Part shown: positions 35,593-44,323 of the stretch, one piece after another
How positions within the stretch are numbered: the stretch's first letter is position 1
How the letters are laid out: each line of letters begins with the position of its first letter
Origin: Bdellovibrionales bacterium Ga0074137
GTDB lineage: Bacteria; Bdellovibrionota; Bdellovibrionia; Bdellovibrionales; JAMPXM01
DNA: 64,000 nucleotides
Direction of reading: 5' to 3'
Assembly (NCBI GenBank): GCA_001464715.1
Contig: LNDT01000030.1
Coordinates: forward strand, 248,001 to 312,000
Notes under the pieces: generated by a model
What the model saw: only the letters and a program-made list of their open reading frames with translations
Told to the model about the DNA's origin: nothing
The model's database searches: none
Made by a program: the position numbers and the translations under genes

Positions 35593-37016
35593 CAAAGACC
35601 ACGTTTCCATGAGCTATTTTGAAGCAGAACGAAAATAAAAGCGGGTCCCGCTGTGGCAAGCGCAGCGATTGCGATAGGTAAGTGCTCAAGCTCCGATCGG
35701 AAAAAGACCGGCAAAATAAAGATCAGGCTGAGTCCAATGAGCTTTGCGGCTTTGGGTGAAAAAGCGAAGAGTGAGGCCGAGTTTTTGTGTTTCACCCCAA
35801 GCCGCGCAAAAGCATAAATATTGCCGATCAAAATCGAGACCGCAATCCACTCTAAAATCAGCATTAGGCAAAGTGTAATCAGCGCACCTTCAAGAAAAGG
35901 TCTTATCGTAGATTCAGTTTTCAATTCCGAATAGGTGAGAAGCGAAACAAGGCCGCCACTCATTCTTAAAAATTCGATCCATGCGCCGATGGCAAGATAC
36001 ATCCATGCGTCGGCATACGACGTCGGCGAAAGGACCCGGACCAAGGCCGCCGAAAATCCCGTCACGAAAAGTGCGAGCGCGAGATACATCGGAATGAGTT
36101 CGCTCCACAGGGTTTCCCACGAGGCGCGCCGCGCGGAAGCGTCGGTGTGATGTGTGTTTTCATAAAACTTCGGTAAAAATAGCTGATGCGCCAGCATTTC
36201 AAAGGCGTTCCCGATGGAGCTTGCGAGCCCAAGCCCAAGACCAATTACCGCCAGCGCTTCAAGCCCGAAAAGATGTTGCCCCACGGGTCGATACCCTTGA
36301 GTCAAAAACCAAATACCAATGTTCGCCATCATCAGTGGCCAAGCGAAGGACCAATAGCCATTCGACTTTAGTGGAGCGGGAGGCGACGAATTCGTGCTGG
36401 CTGCGACTTTAGAAACGTTCGCAAGAAGGAAAAAACCCACCACACCAAAAACCAGATTCACAAGCCCCGTGATCCCAAGCCACATCGAAGCCTCGGGGTA
36501 AAACTTTGCTGCAAAGACGGCCGTGATAAGTGTTAGCGCTTGGCAAGAAACAGTCAGAAAAACGAATCGACGGGGAAAACGCAGAAGATTCAGCGCTGGT
36601 ACAAACGTGTTGCTCAATGTCGATCCAAAAACAAAAAGTGCAACCGCCAACGAGACCGAAAAAGACGCAATAACCGAGAGTCCGCCGCTGACCGAGCCTC
36701 GATGCAAAAAGTGCTGCGCTGCAAATGTGACCGCGAAGGCCATCAGTGCAGCAAAAAATGTGAAGGCGACGAAGATCAAAAGGTTTTTCCGCAAAGAACC
36801 ACTTTCGCGCCAAGCATGCAGAAAACGATTAAAAAACGTCCCGGCCGGATTGATGACAATGAGGCCAACACCGCCCGTGATCGCGAGAAGAAAAAAATAA
36901 AGGCCGACTTCGGCCTTTGGAAGTATGTGAGTTAGCTCGCGGTAGGTCAGAAATAGAATGACCGACTGAAGGACGCGGCCCAACGCCAACGCGATGACAT
37001 CAAAGCGCGACGACAT
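35592..37016 (-). CDS. Wzx-like polysaccharide flippase
   Basis: 474 residues with about twelve predicted membrane segments (for example VGLYFFLLAITGGVGLIVI, FVAFTFFAALMAFAVTFAA and LIGLSLIFILPVFF). Layout and position between glycosyltransferase genes match the polysaccharide-transport (MOP/PST) flippases that move lipid-linked repeats across the inner membrane. Few residues are conserved in this family, so the assignment rests on topology and context. Its start overlaps the upstream GT10-like gene by 17 bp. With the polymerase-like gene it would form a Wzx/Wzy pathway, separate from the Wzm/Wzt exporter at 58 kb. Confidence 0.75.
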   Translation of the reverse strand: MSSRFDVIALALGRVLQSVILFLTYRELTHILPKAEVGLYFFLLAITGGVGLIVINPAGTFFNRFLHAWRESGSLRKNLLIFVAFTFFAALMAFAVTFAAQHFLHRGSVSGGLSVIASFSVSLAVALFVFGSTLSNTFVPALNLLRFPRRFVFLTVSCQALTLITAVFAAKFYPEASMWLGITGLVNLVFGVVGFFLLANVSKVAASTNSSPPAPLKSNGYWSFAWPLMMANIGIWFLTQGYRPVGQHLFGLEALAVIGLGLGLASSIGNAFEMLAHQLFLPKFYENTHHTDASARRASWETLWSELIPMYLALALFVTGFSAALVRVLSPTSYADAWMYLAIGAWIEFLRMSGGLVSLLTYSELKTESTIRPFLEGALITLCLMLILEWIAVSILIGNIYAFARLGVKHKNSASLFAFSPKAAKLIGLSLIFILPVFFRSELEHLPIAIAALATAGPAFIFVLLQNSSWKRGL

Positions 37017-38034
37017 GGCCCACGATCATTTCTGCCCATGGTTCAGCGGCGTACGGACGAATCTTATCGCTTTGAAGAAAGGCAGTAATGTCTTTTTGGT
37101 ATTGATTCCAGCGCTCTTCGGACATCGATTTCATGTGAGCGGCCAGTGAAGAGAAGGGATCCTGCTCTTTTAGAAAGTCGCGGTAATCGATGAAGCATGA
37201 GGTTGGAATGTGAGTCGCAATGTTCGAGGCTCCCCAATAAACGGGAACACAGCCGGCGAACATCGAGTCGAGAATTTTTTCAGTCACGTAGCCAGGAATT
37301 TCTTTTCCGTTTTCAAAACAGATCGAGAACTTATATTGGCTTAGGACAGGGTTTTTCTCGGCGACTTTGCCTCGGTAGCTGGGACTGGGGCTTTGAGGTA
37401 AATAGGGCAGGAGCTTGAGGCGGCGGAGCACTTTGTGAATAAAGCCGCCGTTCAAGTACGAATGCTCCCAACCGACGCCGTAGTATTCGAATTCGCCGGG
37501 GATGTTCTTTTCAGCCCAGCGAATAAAGTCGCGGCGGGCCGAGTAAAGTTCGAGCGGATGTTTTACGGATTTGTTGCCCGCAATCAATGTGCACAGTTTT
37601 CGTTTTGAAAAAGGTGTTGGCGTCGGAGCCATTGGAATTTTGTAAGCAAAGTTTGATTTTATATAGCGTGCTGGGTCGCGCTGAACGAAATCGTCGTTCC
37701 AGGTGAATACTCGGCCAAACCTGTCGTGTTTCGACACATCCCAGTTGTCCGGCCGAATGAGGTCACTCTCGTACAGAACAACCGACGATTTTGATTTGTT
37801 TTCTGGTCTCGGAAAAAGGTCCGATCTTTTTGGCATCTCGATGTAAATGGAAAGAGCACTGTCATGAGGCGAATGAAGATCATTGGTCTGAAGATCGTAG
37901 CCTTTTCGTTTCAGCTCTTCACGGAGGCGCATCGCAAAGTACATCGCATTGTCGCGATTTCTTGAGGGATCGTTCGAATCAAAGATTCGGTTGCCCTGAT
38001 AAAATTCCTCAATAACGAGCGACGCTTTTTTCAC
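37000..38034 (-). CDS. GT10 fucosyltransferase-like enzyme
   Basis: 344 residues. The C-terminal half has the alpha-1,3/1,4-fucosyltransferase signature: YKFSICFENGKEIPGYVTEK then ILDSMFAGCVPVYWG, with the Glu and Lys that contact GDP-fucose, and CFIDYRDF. The N-terminal acceptor domain is divergent. GT10 enzymes use GDP-fucose; here the predicted GDP sugar of the locus is GDP-colitose (3-deoxy-fucose), so colitose transfer is a reasonable inference. No fucose-specific gene was found. Overlaps rfbG by 4 bp upstream and the flippase by 17 bp. Confidence 0.87.
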   Translation of the reverse strand: MKKASLVIEEFYQGNRIFDSNDPSRNRDNAMYFAMRLREELKRKGYDLQTNDLHSPHDSALSIYIEMPKRSDLFPRPENKSKSSVVLYESDLIRPDNWDVSKHDRFGRVFTWNDDFVQRDPARYIKSNFAYKIPMAPTPTPFSKRKLCTLIAGNKSVKHPLELYSARRDFIRWAEKNIPGEFEYYGVGWEHSYLNGGFIHKVLRRLKLLPYLPQSPSPSYRGKVAEKNPVLSQYKFSICFENGKEIPGYVTEKILDSMFAGCVPVYWGASNIATHIPTSCFIDYRDFLKEQDPFSSLAAHMKSMSEERWNQYQKDITAFLQSDKIRPYAAEPWAEMIVGHVVAL

Positions 38035-39116
38035 TTTTTCGACGCCTCAAGTTTTTCAGAATAGTCTTTCAGCTGCTGAAGCGTATTAAGTTCGCCGCTC
38101 TCTTTTTGATTTCGATACCAATCCGCAGTCCACTGCAAAGTTTCCTCAAACGACAAGACGGGTTTCCACCCAAGCTTTGTCCGCGCTTTTGAAGAGTCGA
38201 GCCGCAAAAAGCCAGCTTCGTGAACCGACCCCGTAGTCCCAAGCTCGAACCCAAGCCCGTTCCACTGCTTCTTTAGTGAAGTTAAAAGTTCACCAACAGT
38301 GACACACGACTCTTCATTGGGCCCAAAGTTCCAACCACCGGAGGCCGCCGTTTCGCCAGACAACAGACGGCGCGCGATTTCCAGGTACCCAGACAGCGGT
38401 TCAAGCACGTGTTGCCAGGGGCGAATCGCCGATGGATTGCGTATAATGGCAACGCGATTTTCTTTGGCCGCTCGAATGAGATCCGGGATGAGTCGATCCT
38501 CGGCCCAGTCACCGCCGCCGATAACATTTCCGGCGCGGACACTTGCCATAAGGATGTTGTGATCGGATCCGTATTTTTCTTCAGGAAAGTAACTTCGCTG
38601 GTAACTTGAAAATAAAATTTCGGCGCAACCTTTGGAAGAGGAGTACGGATCGTAGCCTCCCATGGGGTCTGTCTCTTTGTAGCCGACAAGTGTCTCGCGA
38701 TTTTCATAACACTTGTCGCTGGTGATATTGACGATGGCGCGCAGACGTCCTTTTTTTAAACTTCGCGCGGCTTCAAAGACTTTCAGAGTCCCCATGACGT
38801 TTGTTTCGTAAGTTTCGATGGGATCGCGGTACGACCGAAGCACGATCGGTTGCGCCGCCATGTGAATGACAAGATCGGGATCGGCGTCGGTCATAGCCCG
38901 GGAAAGCGAGGGGAGATCACAGATGTCACCGATCACCGACTCGATTTTTAAAATTCCTTGTTCGCGCAAGAGTTCAAAGTGCGAAGGTTTACTTGGGGCC
39001 GCAAGTGCGTAGCCCGTGACATTGGCTCCAAGATTTTGAAGCCACAAGGCCAACCACGAGCCCTTAAAGCCTGTGTGACCTGTCAGAAAAACGTTTTTCC
39101 CTCGAAACTCGGTCAC
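38031..39116 (-). CDS. rfbG: CDP-glucose 4,6-dehydratase
   Basis: 361 residues. Produces CDP-4-keto-6-deoxyglucose, the substrate of RfbH. NAD loop FLTGHTGFKGSWLALWL at residues 10-26, MAAQPIVLRSYRDPIETYE, the Thr of NITSDKCYEN, and Tyr-x3-Lys in DPYSSSKGCAE, then RAGNVIGGGDWAEDRLIPD and IRPWQHVLEPLSGYL: all features of the CDP-glucose branch of sugar dehydratases. Follows rfbF by 2 bp, the normal order. Note that rfbH is on the other strand in another block. Confidence 0.96.
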   Translation of the reverse strand: MTEFRGKNVFLTGHTGFKGSWLALWLQNLGANVTGYALAAPSKPSHFELLREQGILKIESVIGDICDLPSLSRAMTDADPDLVIHMAAQPIVLRSYRDPIETYETNVMGTLKVFEAARSLKKGRLRAIVNITSDKCYENRETLVGYKETDPMGGYDPYSSSKGCAEILFSSYQRSYFPEEKYGSDHNILMASVRAGNVIGGGDWAEDRLIPDLIRAAKENRVAIIRNPSAIRPWQHVLEPLSGYLEIARRLLSGETAASGGWNFGPNEESCVTVGELLTSLKKQWNGLGFELGTTGSVHEAGFLRLDSSKARTKLGWKPVLSFEETLQWTADWYRNQKESGELNTLQQLKDYSEKLEASKK

Positions 39117-39118
39117 GC

Positions 39119-39892
39119 CTAATTAACTTTCCACGGCGCACGACCGGTGGCCCACAAGCTTTCGAGATCTTGTTTGTCTCGAAGTGTGTCCATGCATTTC
39201 CAAAAGCCTTCGTGCTTGAAAGCGGCAAGTTGCTTTTCTGAAGCCAAAGTTTCCATCGGCGTTCGCTCAAAAATCGTCGCATCGCCTTCTTTTAAATATT
39301 TAAAGATCGAAGGTTCACACACGAAAAATCCACCGTTGATCCAAGATCCTTCGCCGCGCGGCTTTTCAAGAAATCGCGCCACCGAATTATCAGAAGCAAT
39401 ATCCACGACACCAAAGCGCCCCTCGGGTTGAATGGCTGTGAGAGTCAGAGTTTTTTTCTGCGCTTTGTGAAACGCCGTGAGCTTTGAGAGATCGATGTTC
39501 GAAACCCCGTCACCGTAAGTGAGCATGAAAGTTTCTTCGCCGAGATACTTTTCAGCGCGCTTCACGCGGCCACCGGTCATTGTCTCGGCGCCCGTTTCGA
39601 CCAGAGTGACTTTCCAATCTTCGCTTTCGTTGGAGTGAACCGTCATCTTTCCGGTTTTAATATCGAAAGTGACATCGCTTTGGTGGAGGTAGTAGTTCGC
39701 AAAGAATTCTTTAATCAAATAGCCCTTGTAGCCCAAGAGCACCACGAACTCGTTAAAGCCGAACGAAGCGTAGTGCTTCATAATGTGCCACAAGATGGGC
39801 TTTCCGCCGATTTCGATCATGGGCTTAGGACGCGCGACAGTTTCTTCGCCAATTCGTGTTCCCAGTCCGCCTGCTAGAATAGCTACTTTCAC
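39119..39892 (-). CDS. rfbF: glucose-1-phosphate cytidylyltransferase
   Basis: 257 residues from GTG 39892, the usual length, with GGGAGACG as ribosome site. Makes CDP-glucose from CTP and glucose-1-P. Signature ILAGGLGTRIGEETVARPKP at residues 5-24, then MIEIGGKPILWHIMKHY, TYGDGVSNID, and EKPRGEGSWINGGFFV. The GTG start is chosen because the family begins with MKAVILAGG-like sequence exactly there. First of the rfbF-rfbG pair; 29 bp after the WcaJ-like gene's stop. Confidence 0.96.
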   Translation of the reverse strand: MKVAILAGGLGTRIGEETVARPKPMIEIGGKPILWHIMKHYASFGFNEFVVLLGYKGYLIKEFFANYYLHQSDVTFDIKTGKMTVHSNESEDWKVTLVETGAETMTGGRVKRAEKYLGEETFMLTYGDGVSNIDLSKLTAFHKAQKKTLTLTAIQPEGRFGVVDIASDNSVARFLEKPRGEGSWINGGFFVCEPSIFKYLKEGDATIFERTPMETLASEKQLAAFKHEGFWKCMDTLRDKQDLESLWATGRAPWKVN

Positions 39893-39921
39893 TCGGTCGT
39901 CTCCCACCAGATAAAAAATGC

Positions 39922-41337
39922 TTAGTACGCTTTGCCGCCGACAAAACCTTTGAAGATTGTCAGAAAAATAATTTTGAGATCGAGCCAGACCGACCAATTC
40001 TGGATGTACTGAAGATCCAGTTGAATACGTCGCTCCATTTTGTCCAGCGTGTCCGTTTCACCGCGGAAACCATTGATCTGTGCCCAGCCCGTGATACCGG
40101 GCTTAACTTTGTGGCGCTGAAAATAAAACTCCACTTTGTCTTTGTAGAAGTCGTTAAGCTTCACGGGATGGGGACGGGGACCGACGATCGACATTCGGCC
40201 CTGCAGCACATTAAAAAACTGCGGCAGTTCGTCCAGGGAAGTTCTGCGAATGAAAGCACCGACCTTTGTTACGCGGGGGTCGTCTTTTACGGCCTGTTTA
40301 AATTCTTTGGCCGATTCAGCGACGCGCATCGATCGAAATTTGTAGACCTTGATAACTTTCCCGTCCCAGCCGTGGCGCTCTTGTTTGTAAAGCACATTGC
40401 CTTTGGATTCGAGCCGAATCGCAATCGCGATCATCGCCATGATGGGACTGATCAACAGTAAAATAATAGCCGCAAGAATTCGGTCCTCAAGTTCCTTCAT
40501 CACACGGTTCATGCCCGAGATCGGCGTCGAATTGATATCGACCACAGGAATTCCTGCGACATCCGAGATCGAATGCCCCAGAAGAAGTTTAAAATTAAAG
40601 ATGTTCGGAACAAAACGAATCTGCACCGTCGAGTGCCGGACGGCGAAAAGGATTTCTCGGACCCGCTCTTCGGCGCGAAGGGGAAGTGCAATCCAAAGTT
40701 CGCGCACATCGTTTTTTGCGATGAAGGCTTCAAGATTTTGTTTCGTGTCGCTCAAGGGAATGGATTGCAGTGACGGTTTGAGCGTCGCTCCTTCAATATC
40801 GTCATCAAGAAAAGACACGATCTGATAACCAGTCCATTCGGCATCGCCAAGACGTTCGGCGACAAGCTGCCCAAGTTCGCCAGCGCCGTAGATCGCGATA
40901 TTCTTTTTATTCCAGCCATGGCCGCGCATTTTTCGAAGCGCCAGCATGAAAAGGCGTTTGATGACGAAAAGAGCGATGATCGAAAAAAGAGCCCACGAAC
41001 CGAACCAGATCCGCGAATACCAAGCGGTCGTTTTTAAAACCGCGGAAGCTACGACCAAAAGGGCCATGACCGTCGCGACCGAGCCCACGATTGCTCGAAG
41101 CTGCTCGTACCAAACGCGGCCGCGCCACGAACGGTAGTGATCAAAAACCGGAAAGATGATCAGAGTGAGTGCTCCACCCAAAATAACCGCCGACTGGTAG
41201 TAGGTCGGAAGGGCCGTTTCGTCGGCGTAAAGGAAGTAGGCGAGTGCGCCCATCGCAACCACGGTGAGCGTATCGATGGCGCGCGCCATCGTTATAAGAC
41301 CGCTCTCGTTTTTCCTCAGCAGATCGTTGGGTTGCAT
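39922..41337 (-). CDS. WcaJ-type undecaprenyl-phosphate sugar-1-P transferase
   Basis: 471 residues, polyprenyl glycosylphosphotransferase that starts a repeat unit by loading a sugar phosphate on undecaprenyl phosphate. Four to five N-terminal membrane segments, a Rossmann-like middle domain ([20 protein letters not shown]), a further hydrophobic segment, and the catalytic domain with [45 protein letters not shown] and the C-terminal [13 protein letters not shown]. Leads the leftward block and is divergent from wbpA. It is the only initiating transferase in the window. The loaded sugar (glucose, galactose or a modified GlcNAc) is unknown. Confidence 0.94.
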   Translation of the reverse strand: MQPNDLLRKNESGLITMARAIDTLTVVAMGALAYFLYADETALPTYYQSAVILGGALTLIIFPVFDHYRSWRGRVWYEQLRAIVGSVATVMALLVVASAVLKTTAWYSRIWFGSWALFSIIALFVIKRLFMLALRKMRGHGWNKKNIAIYGAGELGQLVAERLGDAEWTGYQIVSFLDDDIEGATLKPSLQSIPLSDTKQNLEAFIAKNDVRELWIALPLRAEERVREILFAVRHSTVQIRFVPNIFNFKLLLGHSISDVAGIPVVDINSTPISGMNRVMKELEDRILAAIILLLISPIMAMIAIAIRLESKGNVLYKQERHGWDGKVIKVYKFRSMRVAESAKEFKQAVKDDPRVTKVGAFIRRTSLDELPQFFNVLQGRMSIVGPRPHPVKLNDFYKDKVEFYFQRHKVKPGITGWAQINGFRGETDTLDKMERRIQLDLQYIQNWSVWLDLKIIFLTIFKGFVGGKAY

Positions 41338-41506
41338 GTCCGTACCTTGTAGCGAAGGCGTTCCTGTTTCGGTATGTTTTGCCTGGGATTTATCGCGACG
41401 CGTTGCGGGCGTGTTTCGACGGCTCCTTGTCGACCGACTTCCACTGCGATAGGCATGATCGCTCTCTGAAGTTCCCGAAGTTACCGTCTCTAAAGGAGTG
41501 ATGCAT
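41338..41506. promoter_or_regulatory. divergent control region with a palindrome over the wbpA start
   Basis: About 160 bp separate the WcaJ-like gene and wbpA, so promoters of both the leftward block and wbpA block should lie here. TGATGCATATGCATCA at 41499-41514 is a perfect 16-bp palindrome covering three possible wbpA start codons (GTG 41498, ATG 41501, ATG 41507). It could be an operator or an mRNA hairpin at the start. AAAGGAG lies at 41492-41498. Confidence 0.45.
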
Positions 41507-42817
41507 ATGCATCAGGATCTCGTTCGCAAGTTTCGCGATAAAAAAAGTGTCATCGGAATCGTGGGTCTTGGGTATGTGGGGCTGCCTTTAGCGCTGCGGT
41601 ACACAGAGGAAGGTTACACTGTTCTCGGTTTTGACATCGATCAAAACAAGATCACGAAAATCGCAAAAGGCGAGAGTTACATCGAGCATATCCCATCAGA
41701 TCGAATCGCTACCGCTGTTCAAACTCATTTTTCAGCGACATCGGATTTTACGCGTATTCCAGAAGTGGACGCGATTATTTTGGCCGTACCTACTCCGCTC
41801 AATAAGTATCGCGAGCCTGATCTGTCCTACGTCCTCGATACGACGGATTCCCTCGTTCCTTACATGCGAAAAGGCCAGGTGCTTTCGCTAGAATCAACGA
41901 CGTACCCTGGAACGACCGATGAAGAGTTGAAGCCGCGCCTTGAGAAAAAAGGTTTTGTCGTTGGACAAGATACTTTTCTCGTCTTCTCGCCCGAGCGAGA
42001 AGATCCAGGTCGCAAAGATTTCAACACAAAGACGATTCCAAAAGTTGTCGGCGGTTGCACAAAGAACTGCCTAGAAGTGGGCCTGGCCCTTTACGGCGGA
42101 GTCATTGACCGCGTTGTTCCGGTTAGTTCGACAAAAGCGGCCGAGATGACAAAGCTTCTCGAAAATATTCACCGTGCGGTGAACATCGGCCTCGTCAACG
42201 AAATCAAAATCGTCTGCGATAAAATGGGGATCGACGTTCACGAAGTGATCGATGCAGCTGCGACAAAACCTTTCGGGTTTGTCGCTTATTACCCGGGTCC
42301 TGGCCTCGGCGGACACTGCATCCCAATCGATCCCTTCTACCTCACCTGGAAAGCGCGAGAGTACAATGTGCACACGCGCTTCATCGAGCTTGCGGGCGAA
42401 ATCAACGCTTCGATGCCTTCTTATGTGTTGAAGAAAATCGTCATGGCGCTGAACTCACACAAAAAGTCTCTGAATGGCTCTCGAATTCTTGTTCTTGGTG
42501 CCGCTTACAAAGAGAACGTCGATGACATGCGCGAGTCACCTTCGCTGGTTTTGATGGATAAACTTCAGCGTCACGGTGCCACTGTTGAATACTCGGATCC
42601 CCATGTTCCCGAGATTCCTCACATGCGTGAGCACAATTTTAGGTTCGAGCAAAAGCACACGGTGCTGACGCCCGAGGTTGTTGCGGGCTTTGATGCTGTA
42701 GTGCTGTCGACGGCGCACAAAGCCTTCGATTACCCGATGATTCTGAAGAATTCGAAGTTGGTGATAGATACGCGCGGTAAGTATCGCGGGCATCACGACA
42801 ACGTGATTAAGGCGTAG
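41507..42817 (+). CDS. wbpA: UDP-N-acetylglucosamine 6-dehydrogenase
   Basis: About 436 residues, the length of P. aeruginosa WbpA, which oxidises UDP-GlcNAc to UDP-GlcNAcA. NAD loop [15 protein letters not shown] near residue 16, [34 protein letters not shown], and the catalytic Cys in [17 protein letters not shown] prefer ATG 41507, eight bases from AGGAG; GTG 41498 and ATG 41501 are in frame but too near the ribosome site. Start of a tight operon with wbpB (5 bp gap) and wbpD. Confidence 0.93.
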   Translation: MHQDLVRKFRDKKSVIGIVGLGYVGLPLALRYTEEGYTVLGFDIDQNKITKIAKGESYIEHIPSDRIATAVQTHFSATSDFTRIPEVDAIILAVPTPLNKYREPDLSYVLDTTDSLVPYMRKGQVLSLESTTYPGTTDEELKPRLEKKGFVVGQDTFLVFSPEREDPGRKDFNTKTIPKVVGGCTKNCLEVGLALYGGVIDRVVPVSSTKAAEMTKLLENIHRAVNIGLVNEIKIVCDKMGIDVHEVIDAAATKPFGFVAYYPGPGLGGHCIPIDPFYLTWKAREYNVHTRFIELAGEINASMPSYVLKKIVMALNSHKKSLNGSRILVLGAAYKENVDDMRESPSLVLMDKLQRHGATVEYSDPHVPEIPHMREHNFRFEQKHTVLTPEVVAGFDAVVLSTAHKAFDYPMILKNSKLVIDTRGKYRGHHDNVIKA

Positions 42818-42822
42818 GTCCG

Positions 42823-43719
42823 ATGAACTTCGCGTTGATCGGAGCTGGTGGATACATTGCTCCTCGCCACATGGAAGCCATCAAATCGCTCGGGCACAAT
42901 CTCGTGGCCGCGGTTGATGCGAATGACTCGGTCGGAATTCTCGACCGTTATTTTCCGGACGCTCGATTTTTTACGGACTTCGAACGTTTCGAAGCTTTCC
43001 TTGAAAAACGAAATGCCTCAGGCGCAGAAAAAGTCGATTTCGTCTCGATCTGTTCGCCGAACTACCTCCATGCTTCGCACATCAAGGCTGCATTTCGCCT
43101 AGGAGCGAATGCGATTTGTGAAAAGCCGCTAGTTTTGACTTCAACAGAACTCGACGAACTTGCGGCCGCGGAGAAGCGTTACGATCGTCGCCTCTACACG
43201 GTTCTCCAATTGCGTGTTCATGATGCGATCATTGATCTCAAGAAAAAAGTCGATACGAGCGGCAAGTCAATGCATGAGATCGATCTTCAATATTTCACGA
43301 GCCGAGGGAATTGGTATCACGAGTCTTGGAAAGGCGAAGTGAAGAAGTCGGGTGGTCTTTCAACCAACATCGGCGTTCATTTTTTCGACATGTTGACTTG
43401 GATTTTCGGGCCGGCGAAAGAGGCGACGTTAACGCAGAAATCTGCGACGACCGAAGCGGGAACGCTGAAACTTGAGCGGGCCAATGTAAAGTGGCTTTTG
43501 TCGATCGATCGCGAGCAGTTGCCAGCGGCGGCAAAGGTCTCTGGAAAAACAACTTATCGGTCTCTAAAGATTGATGGCGCGGAGTTCGAATTCTCGGAAG
43601 GGTTTACGGAACTTCACAACCGCGTCTATAAAGACGTTCTTTCCGGAAAAGGTTATGGCCTTGAACACGCAAGAACGGCGATTGAAATCGTTGAGAAGTT
43701 GCGTGGTCAAAACCCATGA
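42823..43719 (+). CDS. wbpB: UDP-GlcNAc-uronate 3-dehydrogenase (WbpB, Gfo/Idh/MocA)
   Basis: 298 residues. Rossmann start [32 protein letters not shown], the catalytic Lys motif [10 protein letters not shown], and the C-terminal-domain [32 protein letters not shown], which is particularly WbpB-like. It oxidises C3 of UDP-GlcNAcA, after which WbpE transaminates and WbpD acetylates. WbpE is not in the window. The stop overlaps wbpD's start (ATGA). Confidence 0.92.
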   Translation: MNFALIGAGGYIAPRHMEAIKSLGHNLVAAVDANDSVGILDRYFPDARFFTDFERFEAFLEKRNASGAEKVDFVSICSPNYLHASHIKAAFRLGANAICEKPLVLTSTELDELAAAEKRYDRRLYTVLQLRVHDAIIDLKKKVDTSGKSMHEIDLQYFTSRGNWYHESWKGEVKKSGGLSTNIGVHFFDMLTWIFGPAKEATLTQKSATTEAGTLKLERANVKWLLSIDREQLPAAAKVSGKTTYRSLKIDGAEFEFSEGFTELHNRVYKDVLSGKGYGLEHARTAIEIVEKLRGQNP

Positions 43720-44315
43720 GCGACTTCTACAAACACGAAACGGCAATTATCGATGCCGGTGCGAAGATCGGTAAAGGTTCGAAAGTTTGGCACTGGGTTC
43801 ACATTTGTGGAGGCGCTGAAATCGGCGAGGGCTGCGTTTTTGGACAGAATGTTTTTGTCGGAAATCGTGTTCGACTTGGGAAAAACGTGAAAGTTCAGAA
43901 CAACGTTTCGATCTACGACAACGTTTTCATCGAAGACGACGTGTTTTGTGGACCGTCGATGGTTTTCACAAACGTTATCAATCCGCGCTCTGAGTTCGTT
44001 CGAAAAGATGAGTACCTCGATACGCACGTTCGCAGGGGCGCGACCATCGGCGCGAATGCAACGATCGTTTGTGGCGCTGAGCTTGGCCCGTACTGCTTTA
44101 TTGCCGCAGGTGCGGTGATTACGAAGAACGTTCCGGCCTACGCATTGATGGCGGGAGTCCCCGCAAAACAAATCGGCTGGATGAGTCGTTTTGGTGAGCG
44201 GCTTGATCTTCCGGTTTTCAACGATGGAATTCAAAAACTAGAAGCGACGTGTCCTAAAACTGGTGATCGCTACTCACTTGAAGGCCAGACCCTGACACGT
44301 CTTGCGAAGGCCTGA
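43716..44315 (+). CDS. wbpD: UDP-2-acetamido-3-amino-uronate N-acetyltransferase
   Basis: 199 residues, left-handed beta-helix acyltransferase. Hexapeptide pattern throughout ([33 protein letters not shown]), [15 protein letters not shown], the coenzyme-A region [13 protein letters not shown], and the typical C-terminal [18 protein letters not shown] of WbpD and relatives. Acetylates the C3 amine of UDP-GlcNAc(3N)A. Directly after wbpB, before the first amidotransferase. The window has a second similar enzyme at 50422. Confidence 0.93.
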   Translation: MSDFYKHETAIIDAGAKIGKGSKVWHWVHICGGAEIGEGCVFGQNVFVGNRVRLGKNVKVQNNVSIYDNVFIEDDVFCGPSMVFTNVINPRSEFVRKDEYLDTHVRRGATIGANATIVCGAELGPYCFIAAGAVITKNVPAYALMAGVPAKQIGWMSRFGERLDLPVFNDGIQKLEATCPKTGDRYSLEGQTLTRLAKA

Positions 44316-44323
44316 GGTCCGCC

